The notes: generated by a model not told the origin, from the letters alone. Shown: positions 1-8,469, counted from the stretch's first letter. The stretch is 35,420 bases of DNA from an uncultured Limosilactobacillus sp. (GCF_934202235.1 NZ_CAKPXS010000013.1:1-35420), one strand, 5' to 3'. A program made the numbers and translations.

Positions 1-279
1 TCCACCGTCCCAGATAGCGATGATTTCGGCTGGATGGGTGACGTAGTATGACCACTGAAAAGCAACGTAATAAACTCGCGCACAGATAATCGCTACCGGA
101 AGGGACCAGAGTAGTAAACCATAAAAGTAATCTTCGTCGATCCCCTGGCGCCGCCCTTCGCGGACACACAACCAAAGAGCCAGGAGCACCGCAGTGCCAA
201 TAATAACGCCATACCAGTGAACTGCTATGGGTCCCCACTTAATTGCCACCGGATCAATTGCCGTCAAATTATTGTTCAT
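1..279 (-). CDS. lgt: Prolipoprotein diacylglyceryl transferase, N-terminal part (cut by window edge)
   Basis: The reading frame begins MNNNLTAIDPVAIKWGPIAV and continues through HWYGVIIG, followed by hydrophobic segments; 93 codons lie inside the window and the 3' part is missing. The hydrophilic start, the HWYG motif and the first membrane spans fit Lgt, which moves the diacylglyceryl group of phosphatidylglycerol onto the lipobox cysteine of prolipoproteins in the cytoplasmic membrane. The ATG overlaps the end of hprK by 11 bases, so translation is probably coupled. The hprK-lgt order is conserved in Firmicutes, which supports the call. The catalytic region is outside the window and could not be checked. 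Confidence 0.92.
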   Translation of the reverse strand, partial: MNNNLTAIDPVAIKWGPIAVHWYGVIIGTAVLLALWLCVREGRRQGIDEDYFYGLLLWSLPVAIICARVYYVAFQWSYYVTHPAEIIAIWDGG

Positions 280-1225
280 GCTTCTTCTTCGTGTCCCTTT
301 CCGAATTCTGCTTAATCAGTGAATTCAGGTTCCGGTCAAAAGTTTCGGTCGCATCATAGCCCATCGTCTCGGCACGGAAGTTCATCGCCGCTGATTCAAT
401 AATAATTGCCAGGTTACGACCAGTCTTGACCGGAATCGACACTTGCGGAACAACAACACCCTGGATTTCCCGATGGTCGCCACGGTCGCCTAACCGGTCA
501 AACTGTGCATCCGGCGTCCAAGTTTCCAGGTGAACAATGAAGTCAATGCTATCTGATGGCATCACTGCCGCCGTCCCGTACAGGGTCATTACGTCAATAA
601 TCCCAATCCCGCGGATTTCCATCAGGTGGTTCAGGATTGCTGGCGCTTGACCAACGAGCGTCTGTTCATCCAGCGCGTAAACTTCCACCCGGTCATCGGC
701 TACCAGCCGGTGTCCACGTCGCACCAGTTCCAGGGCAGTTTCACTTTTCCCCACACCTGAATCACCAGTAATCAGTACGCCGATCCCATTGATATCGATT
801 AATTCACCATGAATCGACTGGCGATCAGCCAACCGCCGGGTGAGGTAGTTGGTCATGTTACTAATGGCCCGTGAGGACGTCTGGTGGGTCCCCAGGATTG
901 GGATGTGGGCATCCGCTGCTGCCTTTTTCAGTTCAACGGGGATTGGCAGGTCCGTGCTAATCACAAAGCACGGCGTCCGTGGGGTACACATTTTCGTCAT
1001 GTATTCCCGCCGATGATCTGCCGTCAGATCCTTAGCAAACGATGTCTCCGTAATCCCGAGCAATTGGATCCGCTCGGCAGGATACTTAGTAAAATAACCC
1101 GCAAATTCTAGTGCTGGCCGGGAAATGTCCGCGGTGACAATTGGCCGCTGCAAGTACTTTTCGCCCTGCAAAACCTTCATGCGAACCTTCTTGACCATTT
1201 GTTCAACGGTTACACTTTCAACCAC
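269..1225 (-). CDS. hprK: HPr kinase/phosphorylase
   Basis: This 318-residue protein has the family's usual length. The C-terminal half carries the Walker A loop GDSGVGKS (about residues 154-161), the conserved histidine in IHGE (about 139) and the HPrK signature LMEIRGIGIIDV (about 201-212). HprK phosphorylates Ser46 of the phosphocarrier HPr with ATP or pyrophosphate and also removes that phosphate, which links glycolytic state to carbon catabolite repression through CcpA. The residue 1-130 region fits the family's N-terminal domain. It lies 12 bases after the small membrane-protein gene and overlaps lgt. The C-terminal tail is unusually rich in Lys, Glu and Asp. Confidence 0.97.
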   Translation of the reverse strand: MVESVTVEQMVKKVRMKVLQGEKYLQRPIVTADISRPALEFAGYFTKYPAERIQLLGITETSFAKDLTADHRREYMTKMCTPRTPCFVISTDLPIPVELKKAAADAHIPILGTHQTSSRAISNMTNYLTRRLADRQSIHGELIDINGIGVLITGDSGVGKSETALELVRRGHRLVADDRVEVYALDEQTLVGQAPAILNHLMEIRGIGIIDVMTLYGTAAVMPSDSIDFIVHLETWTPDAQFDRLGDRGDHREIQGVVVPQVSIPVKTGRNLAIIIESAAMNFRAETMGYDATETFDRNLNSLIKQNSERDTKKKHEQ

Positions 1226-1237
1226 GTTAAATCCCCC

Positions 1238-1585
1238 CTAGTCCACAAACAGACCACTAATGACCGCATTGCATAACGACATTAAAAGTGCTATCAACAG
1301 CGATGCACCAAACGATGAAAAGTAGAACCGTTGGTTGCTCACTACGGCTGACGTCAACTGTAGCATCACCGCGTTTAAGATGATGGAAAACAGCCCCAGT
1401 GTCAGAAGATTGATCGGCAGTGAGAGCAGCCACAAGACTGGTCGGACCAGCACGTTCAGAATGGCCAGGACGATGCTCGCTAATAAGGCGACTCCAAAGC
1501 TGGAAACATAAAACAAGCCAGTACTAGAAAAAATGTACGTGAGGATTACAAACAAGATGGTGTTAATAACAATTCCGCGAATCAT
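1238..1585 (-). CDS. Small four-helix membrane protein, YvlD / phage-holin-like family
   Basis: A 115-residue, very hydrophobic protein with about four predicted membrane segments and the central motif LNVLVRPVLWLLSLPINLLT, typical of the YvlD (PF04020, 'phage holin family 4') group. Function is unknown; it is not evidence for a prophage. It starts inside the end of the PspC-domain gene (4-base overlap) and sits 12 bases before hprK. In B. subtilis the yvl genes also precede hprK, and association with PspC proteins suggests a role at the cell envelope, which is inference. Confidence 0.88.
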   Translation of the reverse strand: MIRGIVINTILFVILTYIFSSTGLFYVSSFGVALLASIVLAILNVLVRPVLWLLSLPINLLTLGLFSIILNAVMLQLTSAVVSNQRFYFSSFGASLLIALLMSLCNAVISGLFVD

Positions 1586-1926
1586 TGATGGTCCACCTTC
1601 TTTTCATCAACATCCTCTTCGTGAACGTCATGTAGCTGTTTCCGCTGCGGCTGTCGGTTAAACGGGTTGTTTCCCTGAGAAAACAACCGGGTTAACATCC
1701 CAATAAGTCCGTTATCGTGTGGGTCCGGCGGAATAATGAGTGCCATCATCAAATAGATCAGCACTCCCGGAAAAATTCCGGACACCGCGGTCAAAATAAC
1801 ATAAAGAACCCGCAAGATTGAGCTCTTGATATGTAAATACTGGCCAAAACCACCCAAAACACCGGTAAGGTAACGGTCAGTGGAACTCCGGTAAAGCCGA
1901 CGGTGCTGTTCTTCCCGTTTTGCCAT
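1582..1926 (-). CDS. PspC-domain membrane protein
   Basis: The PspC domain is visible as RSSTDRYLTGVLGGFGQYL followed by one long hydrophobic segment ending ALIIPP; the C-terminal 45 residues are hydrophilic and rich in Gln, His, Asp and Glu. I chose the ATG at 1926 (MAKREEQHRR, 114 residues) because AAAGGAG lies 9 bases upstream; an in-frame TTG 21 bases earlier would place that Shine-Dalgarno inside the gene. PspC proteins are associated with envelope-stress responses, but the exact role in lactobacilli is not settled. It overlaps the following yvlD-like gene by 4 bases, indicating coupled translation. No terminator separates it from prfB, so readthrough from prfB is likely. Confidence 0.87.
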   Translation of the reverse strand: MAKREEQHRRLYRSSTDRYLTGVLGGFGQYLHIKSSILRVLYVILTAVSGIFPGVLIYLMMALIIPPDPHDNGLIGMLTRLFSQGNNPFNRQPQRKQLHDVHEEDVDEKKVDHQ

Positions 1927-1973
1927 CTCTGCCAACTCCTTTCTCAAATCATTACTGATGCCTGTTTAACCGC

Positions 1974-3090
1974 TTATTGCGGATTCTTTTGACTGAGTTG
2001 CCACTGCAGGTAGGCATCAATAAATGGATCTAATTCGCCATCCATGACCCCCTGCACATCATGAGTTTCGTGCCCACTGCGGTTATCTTTAACCAGGGTA
2101 TAAGGGTGAAAGACGTAGGAACGAATCTGCGAGCCCCAACCAATGTCTAGTTGCTTCCCCTCGATTTTGGCGCGCTGCTCAGCCTTCTTTTGTTCCTCTA
2201 ATTCATAGAGTTTTGACTTCAGCATATTCATGGCTGTTTTTCGGTTCTGCAACTGTGACCGTTCAGCTTGCGAAGAAACAACAATCCCCGTTGGCAGGTG
2301 GGTAATGCGAACCGCAGAACTAGTCTTGTTAACGTGCTGACCACCAGCACCGCTGGACCGGAAGACATCCACTCGCAAGTCATCCGGATTAATGTCGACG
2401 TGAATCGATTCGTCTAATTCCGGCATGACATCCACCGAGGCAAATGACGTGTGCCGCCGTGAGGCAGCATCAAACGGCGAAATCCGTACCAAGCGGTGAA
2501 CACCTTTCTCAGAGCGCAAGAGGCCATAGGCATTATGCCCTTCGATCAGCAAGGTCACTGACTTAATCCCCGCTTCTTCACCGGCTTCATAGTAGGCCAA
2601 TTCGACTTTGAAGCCGCGCTGGTCTGCCCAGCGCATGTACATCCGCATCAACATTTCACCCCAGTCCTGGGCTTCTGTTCCCCCAGCCCCCGGGTGAATT
2701 TCCAGGATGGCATTCTTGGCGTCATACTTCTCGTTAAGCAATTGGGCTAAGCGGTAATCTGCCAACTGCTCCTTCGTCTTTTTAAAATCATCCGCAAACT
2801 CCGCTAGCAAGTCAGCGTCTGGCTCTTCTTTTAGCAACTCGACTGATGTTTTGAGGTCCGCAACTGCATCGCGCAAACCAACGTAATTATCGCGTTTTTC
2901 CTTCATTGCGTTGCTCTCTTCAATGACTCGCTGGGCTTTTTCATTATCGTTCCAGAAATCCGGTTGGGCCATTTGCTGTTCGCGTTCAGCAATCTCTTCG
3001 TCTAGCGCATCCAGGTCAAAGAGACCTCCCGAAGCGCGCAATCTCTTTTTGCATGGCTTCTATCTCTCGGCTTGCGTCACTTAACTCCAC
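1974..3090 (-). CDS. prfB: Peptide chain release factor 2, expressed by programmed +1 frameshift
   Basis: RF2 releases the nascent chain at UGA and UAA codons. The main frame contains the catalytic motif SSGAGGQHVNKTSSAVRITH (GGQ) and the SPF stop-recognition tripeptide in RISPFDAASRRH. The first 24 codons are in another frame: a GTG at 3090, preceded by AGAGAGG, opens VELSDASREIEAMQKEIARF and reaches CTT TGA at 3021-3016. A +1 shift on CTT joins it to GAC at 3017, giving about 371 residues, close to the family's usual 365. Annotation from the TTG at 3041 would lose the true N terminus. The gene follows secA by about 70 bases. Confidence 0.95.
3016..3030 (-). promoter_or_regulatory. Programmed +1 frameshift site of prfB
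   Basis: On the minus strand the sequence reads GGGAGG-TCT-CTT-TGA-C. It has the three classic elements: an internal Shine-Dalgarno-like GGGAGG three bases before the slippery codon, the CTT codon, and an in-frame TGA followed by C. When RF2 is scarce the ribosome pauses at UGA, slips +1 and makes full-length RF2, an established autoregulatory loop. Confidence 0.95.
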
Positions 3091-3108
3091 TCCAAAAACC
3101 TCTCTTCC

Positions 3109-3147
3109 AAAAACGGGGCAGAAATGCACATCACTGCTCATCCCCGT
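3109..3147 (-). terminator. Weak terminator-like hairpin between secA and prfB
   Basis: The minus strand has ACGGGG about 23 bases before CCCCGT, followed by a short T-run (TTTTTGG). The stem is only six pairs with a long loop and the T-run is brief. It may attenuate rather than stop transcription, or be chance. Confidence 0.35.
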
Positions 3148-3161
3148 CCCGCTAACTTTGC

Positions 3162-5525
3162 TTAACGTGTTACGTTTTGCCGAATCTCCGACTTCATAAA
3201 GAGCCGGGTAGTTTCGTATTCAATGTCAGCAATCGTTTCCTCAAACATGTGGTAGCCGGCTGTCTGGTATTCCACCAGCGGGTTGAGTTGTCCATATCCT
3301 CGCAGCCCCACAGATTGACGGAACTGGTCCATCACGTCAATGTGGTCGGTCCAGTGAGAATCGACAACCCGCAAGATAACCACTTTTTGAAATTCCAGCA
3401 TTTGTGAGTCGTCGTAAAGTTGTTCTTTTTTCTCGTCATAAACCTTTTCAGCAAGACTCATCAGGTAGTCCACCAACTCTTGTTTGGACTTCCCTTTCAG
3501 GTCGTCAACACTGATCTGATCCGGCTTGACAATTACTTCCACGGCAAAATCAACTAACTCGTTGAGTTTCCAGTCCTTTTGGTCGCCCAGTGTATGCTGG
3601 TCCACTTCCCTTTCGATGGTTCGCTTAACCATTGGCATGAGAACCCACTTCAGCGACTTTTTCTCGGTAATCACCTGCTGTCGTTCCTTGTAGATGATTT
3701 CCCGTTGCTCCCGCATAACGTCGTCGTATTGCAGGACGTTTTTCCGTGAGTCATAGTTGTTACCTTCAACCCGCTTCTGGGCTGATTCAACCTGGTGGGT
3801 CAGGAAGCGACTCTTGATCACGGCATCTTCTTCAGAAACGTTCATCCGCGACAGGAAGTTCTTGATCCGGTCACCACCAAAGCGCCGCATCAAGTCGTCT
3901 TCCAGTGACAGGTAGAACTGTGACAAACCAGGGTCACCCTGTCGACCTGACCGTCCCCGCAGCTGGTTATCAATTCGCCGTGATTCGTGACGTTCAGTCC
4001 CAATCACTGCTAAGCCGCCAAGTTCCTTGACCCCGGGGCCAAGCTTAATATCGGTCCCCCGGCCGGCCATGTTGGTCGCAATCGTCACTGCCCCCACCTG
4101 GCCGGCATTCTTAATGATGTCGGCTTCCTTTGCATGGTTCTTCGCGTTCAAAACAACGTGCGGAATGTGTTCCTTATCTAACAACTTGGACAGGTATTCT
4201 GAAGTTTCAACGGCGACCGTCCCGACCAGTACTGGTTGCCCCTTTTCGTGAAGCTTCTTGATCCGGGCAACAACCGCTCTAAATTTGCTTTGCAAAGTCG
4301 GGTAAAGAAGGTCCGGCTCGTCTTTCCTGGCTACAGGCCGGTTAGTCGGGACGGAGATCGTTTGCATATTGTAAATCTCACGGAATTCTTCTTGTTCCGT
4401 CTTGGCCGTCCCCGTCATCCCTGCCAGCTTGTGGTACATCCGGAAAAGGTTCTGGTAGGTGATGTTTGCCATCGTCTTGTTTTCTTCCTGGATTTGCACG
4501 TGTTCCTTTGCTTCAATTGCCTGGTGCAAACCATCAGAGAACCGGCGTCCCTGCATAATCCGGCCGGTAAAGGAGTCGACAATCATGACTTCGCCGTCCT
4601 GGACCACGTAATCCTTATCCTTGAGCATGATGTAGTTAGCCCGCAAGGCCTGGTCCAAGTGGTGAGTCAGCGCCGTGTTTTCCGGATCATAAAGGTTCTT
4701 CAAGTTAAAGTATTGTTCTGCCTTCTTAATCCCCGAATCGGTCAGTGAGACGGTCTTAGACTCCAGGTCAACCTTGTAATCAAGGTCCTTCTTGAGCTTT
4801 TTGACGAACCGGTCGGTCTGCTGGTAAAGCTTCGAGGTTCCCGAACCAGGACCTGAAATGATCAGCGGCGTCCGTGCTTCGTCAATAAGGATAGAGTCCA
4901 CTTCGTCGACAATGGCGTAATTAAGTCCCCGTTGGACCTGGTCTTCTTTATAGACCGCCATGTTATCACGGAGGTAGTCAAACCCAATTTCACTGTTCGT
5001 CGAGTACATGATGTCTTGCTGGTAAGCCTGCCGCTTCTCGTCTGGCGACTTTTCAGCACTGTTAAACCCAACGGTACAACCAAGCCAATTGTATAGCTGA
5101 CCCATTTGAGTGGCGTCACGTTTTGACAGGTATTCATTGACCGTAATAACGTGAACACCCTTACCAGTCAGTGCGTTTAAGTAAACCGGCATCGTCGCCG
5201 TTAACGTCTTCCCTTCACCAGTTTTCATTTCGGCAATATTGCCTTCGTGGAGGACAATCCCCCCCATAATCTGGACGTGGAAAGGGTAAAGGCCTAATAC
5301 CCGCTTGGCGCCTTCCCGGGCTACCGCAAAGGCCTCCGGCAATAACTCATCGAGTGTTTCGCCATTCTTGATTCGCTTTCTGAATTCAGGTGTCTTCGCC
5401 TGCAGCTGCTCGTCGGTCAGCTCTTCCATCTGCTTGGCGTAGCTCTCGACCTTGTTAGCGATTTTGTCCAAGCGCCGCAATTCGCGACGGTCGCTTTCAA
5501 TCCATTTTCTCAGTATGTTTGCCAT
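3162..5525 (-). CDS. secA: Preprotein translocase ATPase SecA, short form without C-terminal zinc tail
   Basis: SecA drives preproteins through the SecYEG channel by ATP hydrolysis. Visible motifs include Walker A MKTGEGKTL (about 100-108), the DEVDSILIDEART motif, the TNMAGRGTDIKL region and RRIDNQLRGRSGRQGDPG. I chose the ATG at 5525 (MANILRKWIE, 787 residues) because GGAAGGA lies seven bases upstream; an in-frame start 36 bases earlier lacks this. The protein ends MKSEIRQNVTR and has no cysteine-rich SecB/lipid-binding tail, as is common in lactobacilli. It follows hpf, but a terminator and its own promoter lie between them, so it can be expressed independently. Confidence 0.97.
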   Translation of the reverse strand: MANILRKWIESDRRELRRLDKIANKVESYAKQMEELTDEQLQAKTPEFRKRIKNGETLDELLPEAFAVAREGAKRVLGLYPFHVQIMGGIVLHEGNIAEMKTGEGKTLTATMPVYLNALTGKGVHVITVNEYLSKRDATQMGQLYNWLGCTVGFNSAEKSPDEKRQAYQQDIMYSTNSEIGFDYLRDNMAVYKEDQVQRGLNYAIVDEVDSILIDEARTPLIISGPGSGTSKLYQQTDRFVKKLKKDLDYKVDLESKTVSLTDSGIKKAEQYFNLKNLYDPENTALTHHLDQALRANYIMLKDKDYVVQDGEVMIVDSFTGRIMQGRRFSDGLHQAIEAKEHVQIQEENKTMANITYQNLFRMYHKLAGMTGTAKTEQEEFREIYNMQTISVPTNRPVARKDEPDLLYPTLQSKFRAVVARIKKLHEKGQPVLVGTVAVETSEYLSKLLDKEHIPHVVLNAKNHAKEADIIKNAGQVGAVTIATNMAGRGTDIKLGPGVKELGGLAVIGTERHESRRIDNQLRGRSGRQGDPGLSQFYLSLEDDLMRRFGGDRIKNFLSRMNVSEEDAVIKSRFLTHQVESAQKRVEGNNYDSRKNVLQYDDVMREQREIIYKERQQVITEKKSLKWVLMPMVKRTIEREVDQHTLGDQKDWKLNELVDFAVEVIVKPDQISVDDLKGKSKQELVDYLMSLAEKVYDEKKEQLYDDSQMLEFQKVVILRVVDSHWTDHIDVMDQFRQSVGLRGYGQLNPLVEYQTAGYHMFEETIADIEYETTRLFMKSEIRQNVTR

Positions 5526-5605
5526 GTAAGCGTCCTTCCCCATTAGCAAATTTGCTGCCAAAATGGTTTTGTGCCCACTTCGGCATTATCAATTAAATAC
5601 AGTTT

Positions 5606-5634
5606 ATTTTACCATGCACAGCAGTTATTGAGAA
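5606..5634 (-). promoter_or_regulatory. Predicted promoter of secA
   Basis: On the minus strand a -35 TTCTCA (5634-5629), a 17-base spacer and a -10 TAAAAT (5611-5606) preceded by TGG, an extended -10 arrangement. It lies between the hpf terminator and secA and would give a leader of about 75 bases. Confidence 0.55.
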
Positions 5635-5673
5635 CCAATTTACTTGCTTGAAGCGAAAAAGATTAGTTAATAC

Positions 5674-5702
5674 AAAAAGCCGGCGCAATAACTGCACCAG
5701 CC
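5674..5702 (-). terminator. Rho-independent terminator after hpf
   Basis: On the minus strand GCTGGTGCA and TGCGCCGGC pair (with two G-U pairs) around the loop GTTAT and are followed by TTTTTG. It lies about 45 bases after the hpf stop codon. Confidence 0.85.
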
Positions 5703-5746
5703 TTGTCTAAGTCACAATTAAATTACTAACGGGTTCATCCCGCGGC

Positions 5747-6289
5747 TTAGTCGATTTCGATCAAACCGTAGCGGCCGTCCTTCCGACGGTAAACAACACT
5801 CGTCCCGTCGGTGTCGGCATCTTGGAAAATGAAGAAGTCGTGGCCAAGCATATCCATCTGCAGAACCGCTTCTTCTGAGTCCATCGGCTTCAGCGAAATC
5901 TGCTTAGTCCGAACAATCTTCAAGTCATCTTCTTGTTCGTTAGAGTCGTCATCCTCGACGAATTCTGGCCGACGAAGACCCGTTTCCCGTGATTTCCGGT
6001 TAACCTTAGTCTTGTACTTACGGATTTGCCGCTCAAGCTTATCCGTTACCAGGTCAATGCTGCCGTACATGTCGTTTGAAGTTTCTTCAGCCCGCAACGT
6101 TAAGAATGGTAGCGGAATCGTTACTTCAACCTTGTATGAACGGTTCGTGTAAACCTTCAAGTTCACATGAGCAATCGCCTGCACGCTGTCATCAAAAAAC
6201 TTCTGCAGCTTGCTAATTCGCTTAATCACGTAGTTACGGATTGCTTCAGTGACCTCAACGTTCTCACCACGAATATTAAATGTTAGCAT
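5747..6289 (-). CDS. hpf: Long-form ribosome hibernation promoting factor
   Basis: The 180-residue protein has an N-terminal S30AE/RaiA domain (MLTFNIRGENVEVTEAIRNY, to about residue 105), a charged linker (EDDDSNEQEDD) and the C-terminal dimerisation domain (about 125-180, with DFFIFQDADTDGTSVVYRRK). Long HPF binds the 30S subunit and pairs 70S ribosomes into inactive 100S particles in stationary phase or starvation. The ATG follows AGGAGAG. A strong promoter and a structured leader with two hairpins precede the gene, and a terminator follows, so it can be a single-gene transcript although it lies between comFC and secA, a conserved neighbourhood. Confidence 0.96.
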   Translation of the reverse strand: MLTFNIRGENVEVTEAIRNYVIKRISKLQKFFDDSVQAIAHVNLKVYTNRSYKVEVTIPLPFLTLRAEETSNDMYGSIDLVTDKLERQIRKYKTKVNRKSRETGLRRPEFVEDDDSNEQEDDLKIVRTKQISLKPMDSEEAVLQMDMLGHDFFIFQDADTDGTSVVYRRKDGRYGLIEID

Positions 6290-6310
6290 TGCAATTCTCT
6301 CCTTTCAGTC

Positions 6311-6340
6311 CAAGCGCAATCGCTTGTTCTGATATCAGAA
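6311..6340 (-). promoter_or_regulatory. Two adjacent perfect hairpins in the hpf leader
   Basis: The predicted 5' leader carries the perfect 14-base palindrome TTCTGATATCAGAA (6327-6340) directly followed by CAAGCG-ATTG-CGCTTG (6326-6311), a six-pair stem with a four-base loop. The second ends about ten bases before the Shine-Dalgarno. Neither has a T-run, so they are not terminators. A role in RNA stability, translation or repressor binding is inference. Confidence 0.55.
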
Positions 6341-6367
6341 GGACCACTCTTCTCATATCCTGTCTTT

Positions 6368-6396
6368 ATTATAGTGTAGTTTTCAGCGATTAACAA
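6368..6396 (-). promoter_or_regulatory. Predicted promoter of hpf
   Basis: On the minus strand TTGTTA (6396-6391), a 17-base spacer and a consensus TATAAT (6373-6368). One of the best sigma-A-type promoters in the window; it predicts a leader of about 70 bases. Confidence 0.8.
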
Positions 6397-6423
6397 CGAA
6401 AAAGGAACCGTTTTCGTAAAAGC

Positions 6424-7104
6424 TTAACCAGCTAGACTTAAACTTTTCACACTTTTGGCCCCCGCTTGTCGTAACAAACTGGCGCCATAATACATTGTGC
6501 GACCAGTTGTATAAACATCATCGACCAGCAATACTCTTTGACCATTCACTTTCTGACGGGCTTCCTCACTGAACCAACCAAACGGCTGTTGAATTGCCAA
6601 TCGTTCTTGACGACTCCGACTTGACTGGGGACGCTTCTGGCGTTTGCGCACTACCAGAAGGTTAGCCAGGGGGCATTCGACTAAGCCGGCCACTTGGTTG
6701 AAGCCACGACTTAACCAGGTGGACTGCGAAACGGGGATTGGCACGACTAAGTCAGCTGCCACCTGCTTAACCTGGGCCGTCATGATTTCACTGAAAACGA
6801 GCCGGAGCAGGTAATCCCCTTGAAACTTATAACGGTGCATATAGTCTTTCATCGCTTGGTTGTACTGAAAAAGGCACCGGTGGCTAAGATGCCAGCCCAT
6901 TTTTTCATCCCACCACTGACACTCCGCGCACAAAGGCACTCCTTGTGTGGTTCGCCCACACCCCTGACAATGTGGCGACAGATAAGGGCGAAATTGAGTT
7001 CGACATTCCTGGCAAACCATTTCGTCCTTCCGGCAACCCCAGCCCAACAATTGGTGCCACGAAAGCTGCAGTGGCAACTGGCGGTTACATAATAGACAAT
7101 TCAT
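6424..7104 (-). CDS. comFC: Competence protein ComFC, phosphoribosyltransferase fold
   Basis: A 226-residue protein with N-terminal cysteine pairs (CLLC, CQEC, CQGC, CAEC) that probably bind zinc, and a C-terminal phosphoribosyltransferase motif VLLVDDVYTTGRTM. ComFC acts with the ComFA ATPase in uptake of transforming DNA across the membrane. I start at the ATG at 7104 (MNCLLCNRQL), which has GGGAGG nine bases upstream and gives the family's usual length; a longer upstream frame in this phase runs inside comFA. The gene overlaps the end of comFA by 20 bases, so the two are co-translated. Confidence 0.93.
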   Translation of the reverse strand: MNCLLCNRQLPLQLSWHQLLGWGCRKDEMVCQECRTQFRPYLSPHCQGCGRTTQGVPLCAECQWWDEKMGWHLSHRCLFQYNQAMKDYMHRYKFQGDYLLRLVFSEIMTAQVKQVAADLVVPIPVSQSTWLSRGFNQVAGLVECPLANLLVVRKRQKRPQSSRSRQERLAIQQPFGWFSEEARQKVNGQRVLLVDDVYTTGRTMYYGASLLRQAGAKSVKSLSLAG

Positions 7105-8419
7105 TCTTGAGTCGCCTCCCACGCTGGTTGAGGGCAGTAATCTGTCGACGCGCGTTATTAACCCGGCGACAACAACTACTGACCCAGAAACAAACATTCC
7201 CCGTGGGCCGTTCTTTCGCTCTCCCCACACGACCAGCAATTTGAACCAGTGCGGATGAGGAAAAGACCGGGTCATCAGCCCCCAGTACGCCGAGATCAAT
7301 ACCAGGAAAAGTCACGCCCCGCTCGAGAATCGTCGTGGTAATGAGAGCTTGTACTTGGTGCTGGCGCATTGCTGCTACTTTGGTGAGACGTTGTGGATCG
7401 GCGGCATAAACAGTCTTCAGCTGGAGATTGGGGTAAGCCTTCCTAATCTCATTAGCGACTGGTTCCAGGTCCGCAACGTGAGGAACAAACAACAGAAAAC
7501 GCCGTCGCGTTGCCACCCACTGTTTTAGTTGTCGGTGGACCGCTACTGGCAACCGCCCGCGATGAAGTTGCTTTCGCCAGTTACCAACCAATATTTCTTT
7601 TATTGATGGCAAGGGGTGACCATGGTAGCGGAGCGGGAGGTAGGAAACTGCCATTTGTTGTCGCCGAATTTCCCGCAACAAAACCGGACCGGGCGTTGCC
7701 GTCATCATTAATAAACCGCCATCTTTTTTAACCGCCTGCCCAGTTGCAAAAAGCAGTGCCTGATTACTCGCGTAGGGAAATGCGTCAACCTCATCAACCA
7801 CCAGGTTATCGAAGGCATGGTAGAAACGTAAAAGCTGGTGTGTCGTGCAGACCGTCAACTGCCGGTAGTGGTACTTTTCCTCTTGACGGCCATGCAGCAG
7901 GGCAATTGGCACCCCGGTGAACGCCTTTTGCAACCGCGGAAACAATTCTAAGCAAACATCGACACGTGGTGATGCCACGGCAACCCTTTCCCCGCGCCCA
8001 ATCGCTGCTGACAATCCCGCAAAGATCATCTCCGTTTTCCCGGCACCGGTAACCGCCCACAACAGCTGCCGCTGGTGGTTCGCCATCCCCTGGCAGACAA
8101 CAGCTGACACCCGCGCCTGCAGTGGTGAGAGCTGACCATGCCAACTTAATGGTTGTCTTTGCACCGGAAATTGATTTGGTTCGGCTACATGGTAAAATTG
8201 AGCTAACGTGCTTACCCGTCCCAGCTGCAGACAGTGCCGGCAGTAGTACTGCTGATGCGGCAAGGCTGCTTCACTTTTATTACTAACGGTATTACAACGG
8301 AGACACCGCACAGTCGTCGCTGCGATTTCCATTGTTGGCATGACCGTGACCCCTGGTTCAGCGGGGACTGTTGTTTGGGTGGCGAGTACTCGCCGTCCGT
8401 AATAATCACTCAATGCCAT
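7085..8419 (-). CDS. comFA: Competence helicase ComFA
   Basis: A 444-residue superfamily 2 helicase-like ATPase. An N-terminal four-cysteine zinc motif (CLRC ... CRHC, about residues 39-82) is followed by Walker A (VTGAGKTE), the Walker B motif VVDEVD, the MMTATPG motif III and a C-terminal helicase domain ending with QIAGRVGRAKERPTG. ComFA powers inward transport of single-stranded DNA during natural transformation. Start at ATG 8419 after GGAGGG. The gene is divergent from the YigZ-family gene, 50 bases apart. Both comF genes are intact, with no frameshift, which means part of the DNA-uptake machinery is potentially functional here; other com genes are outside the window. Confidence 0.94.
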   Translation of the reverse strand: MALSDYYGRRVLATQTTVPAEPGVTVMPTMEIAATTVRCLRCNTVSNKSEAALPHQQYYCRHCLQLGRVSTLAQFYHVAEPNQFPVQRQPLSWHGQLSPLQARVSAVVCQGMANHQRQLLWAVTGAGKTEMIFAGLSAAIGRGERVAVASPRVDVCLELFPRLQKAFTGVPIALLHGRQEEKYHYRQLTVCTTHQLLRFYHAFDNLVVDEVDAFPYASNQALLFATGQAVKKDGGLLMMTATPGPVLLREIRRQQMAVSYLPLRYHGHPLPSIKEILVGNWRKQLHRGRLPVAVHRQLKQWVATRRRFLLFVPHVADLEPVANEIRKAYPNLQLKTVYAADPQRLTKVAAMRQHQVQALITTTILERGVTFPGIDLGVLGADDPVFSSSALVQIAGRVGRAKERPTGNVCFWVSSCCRRVNNARRQITALNQRGRRLKNELSIM

Positions 8420-8469
8420 GTTCTCCCTCCTCGTTTGATAGATACGAGAAAAGAAAGGATCTTCAACTA

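Noticed and set aside
1238..1585. Holin-like gene as a sign of prophage
   Set aside because: The 'phage holin family' name is shared with the chromosomal YvlD group; no lysin, integrase or phage genes adjoin it.
4236..4748. 170-codon plus-strand open frame
   Set aside because: It lies entirely opposite the conserved secA and has no family motifs or convincing start signals; a shadow frame in GC-balanced DNA.
6396..6423. Hairpin ACGAAAA/TTTTTCGT after comFC as a terminator
   Set aside because: The stem is AT-rich and weak, and the T-run is part of the stem, with no tail; it also abuts the hpf promoter.
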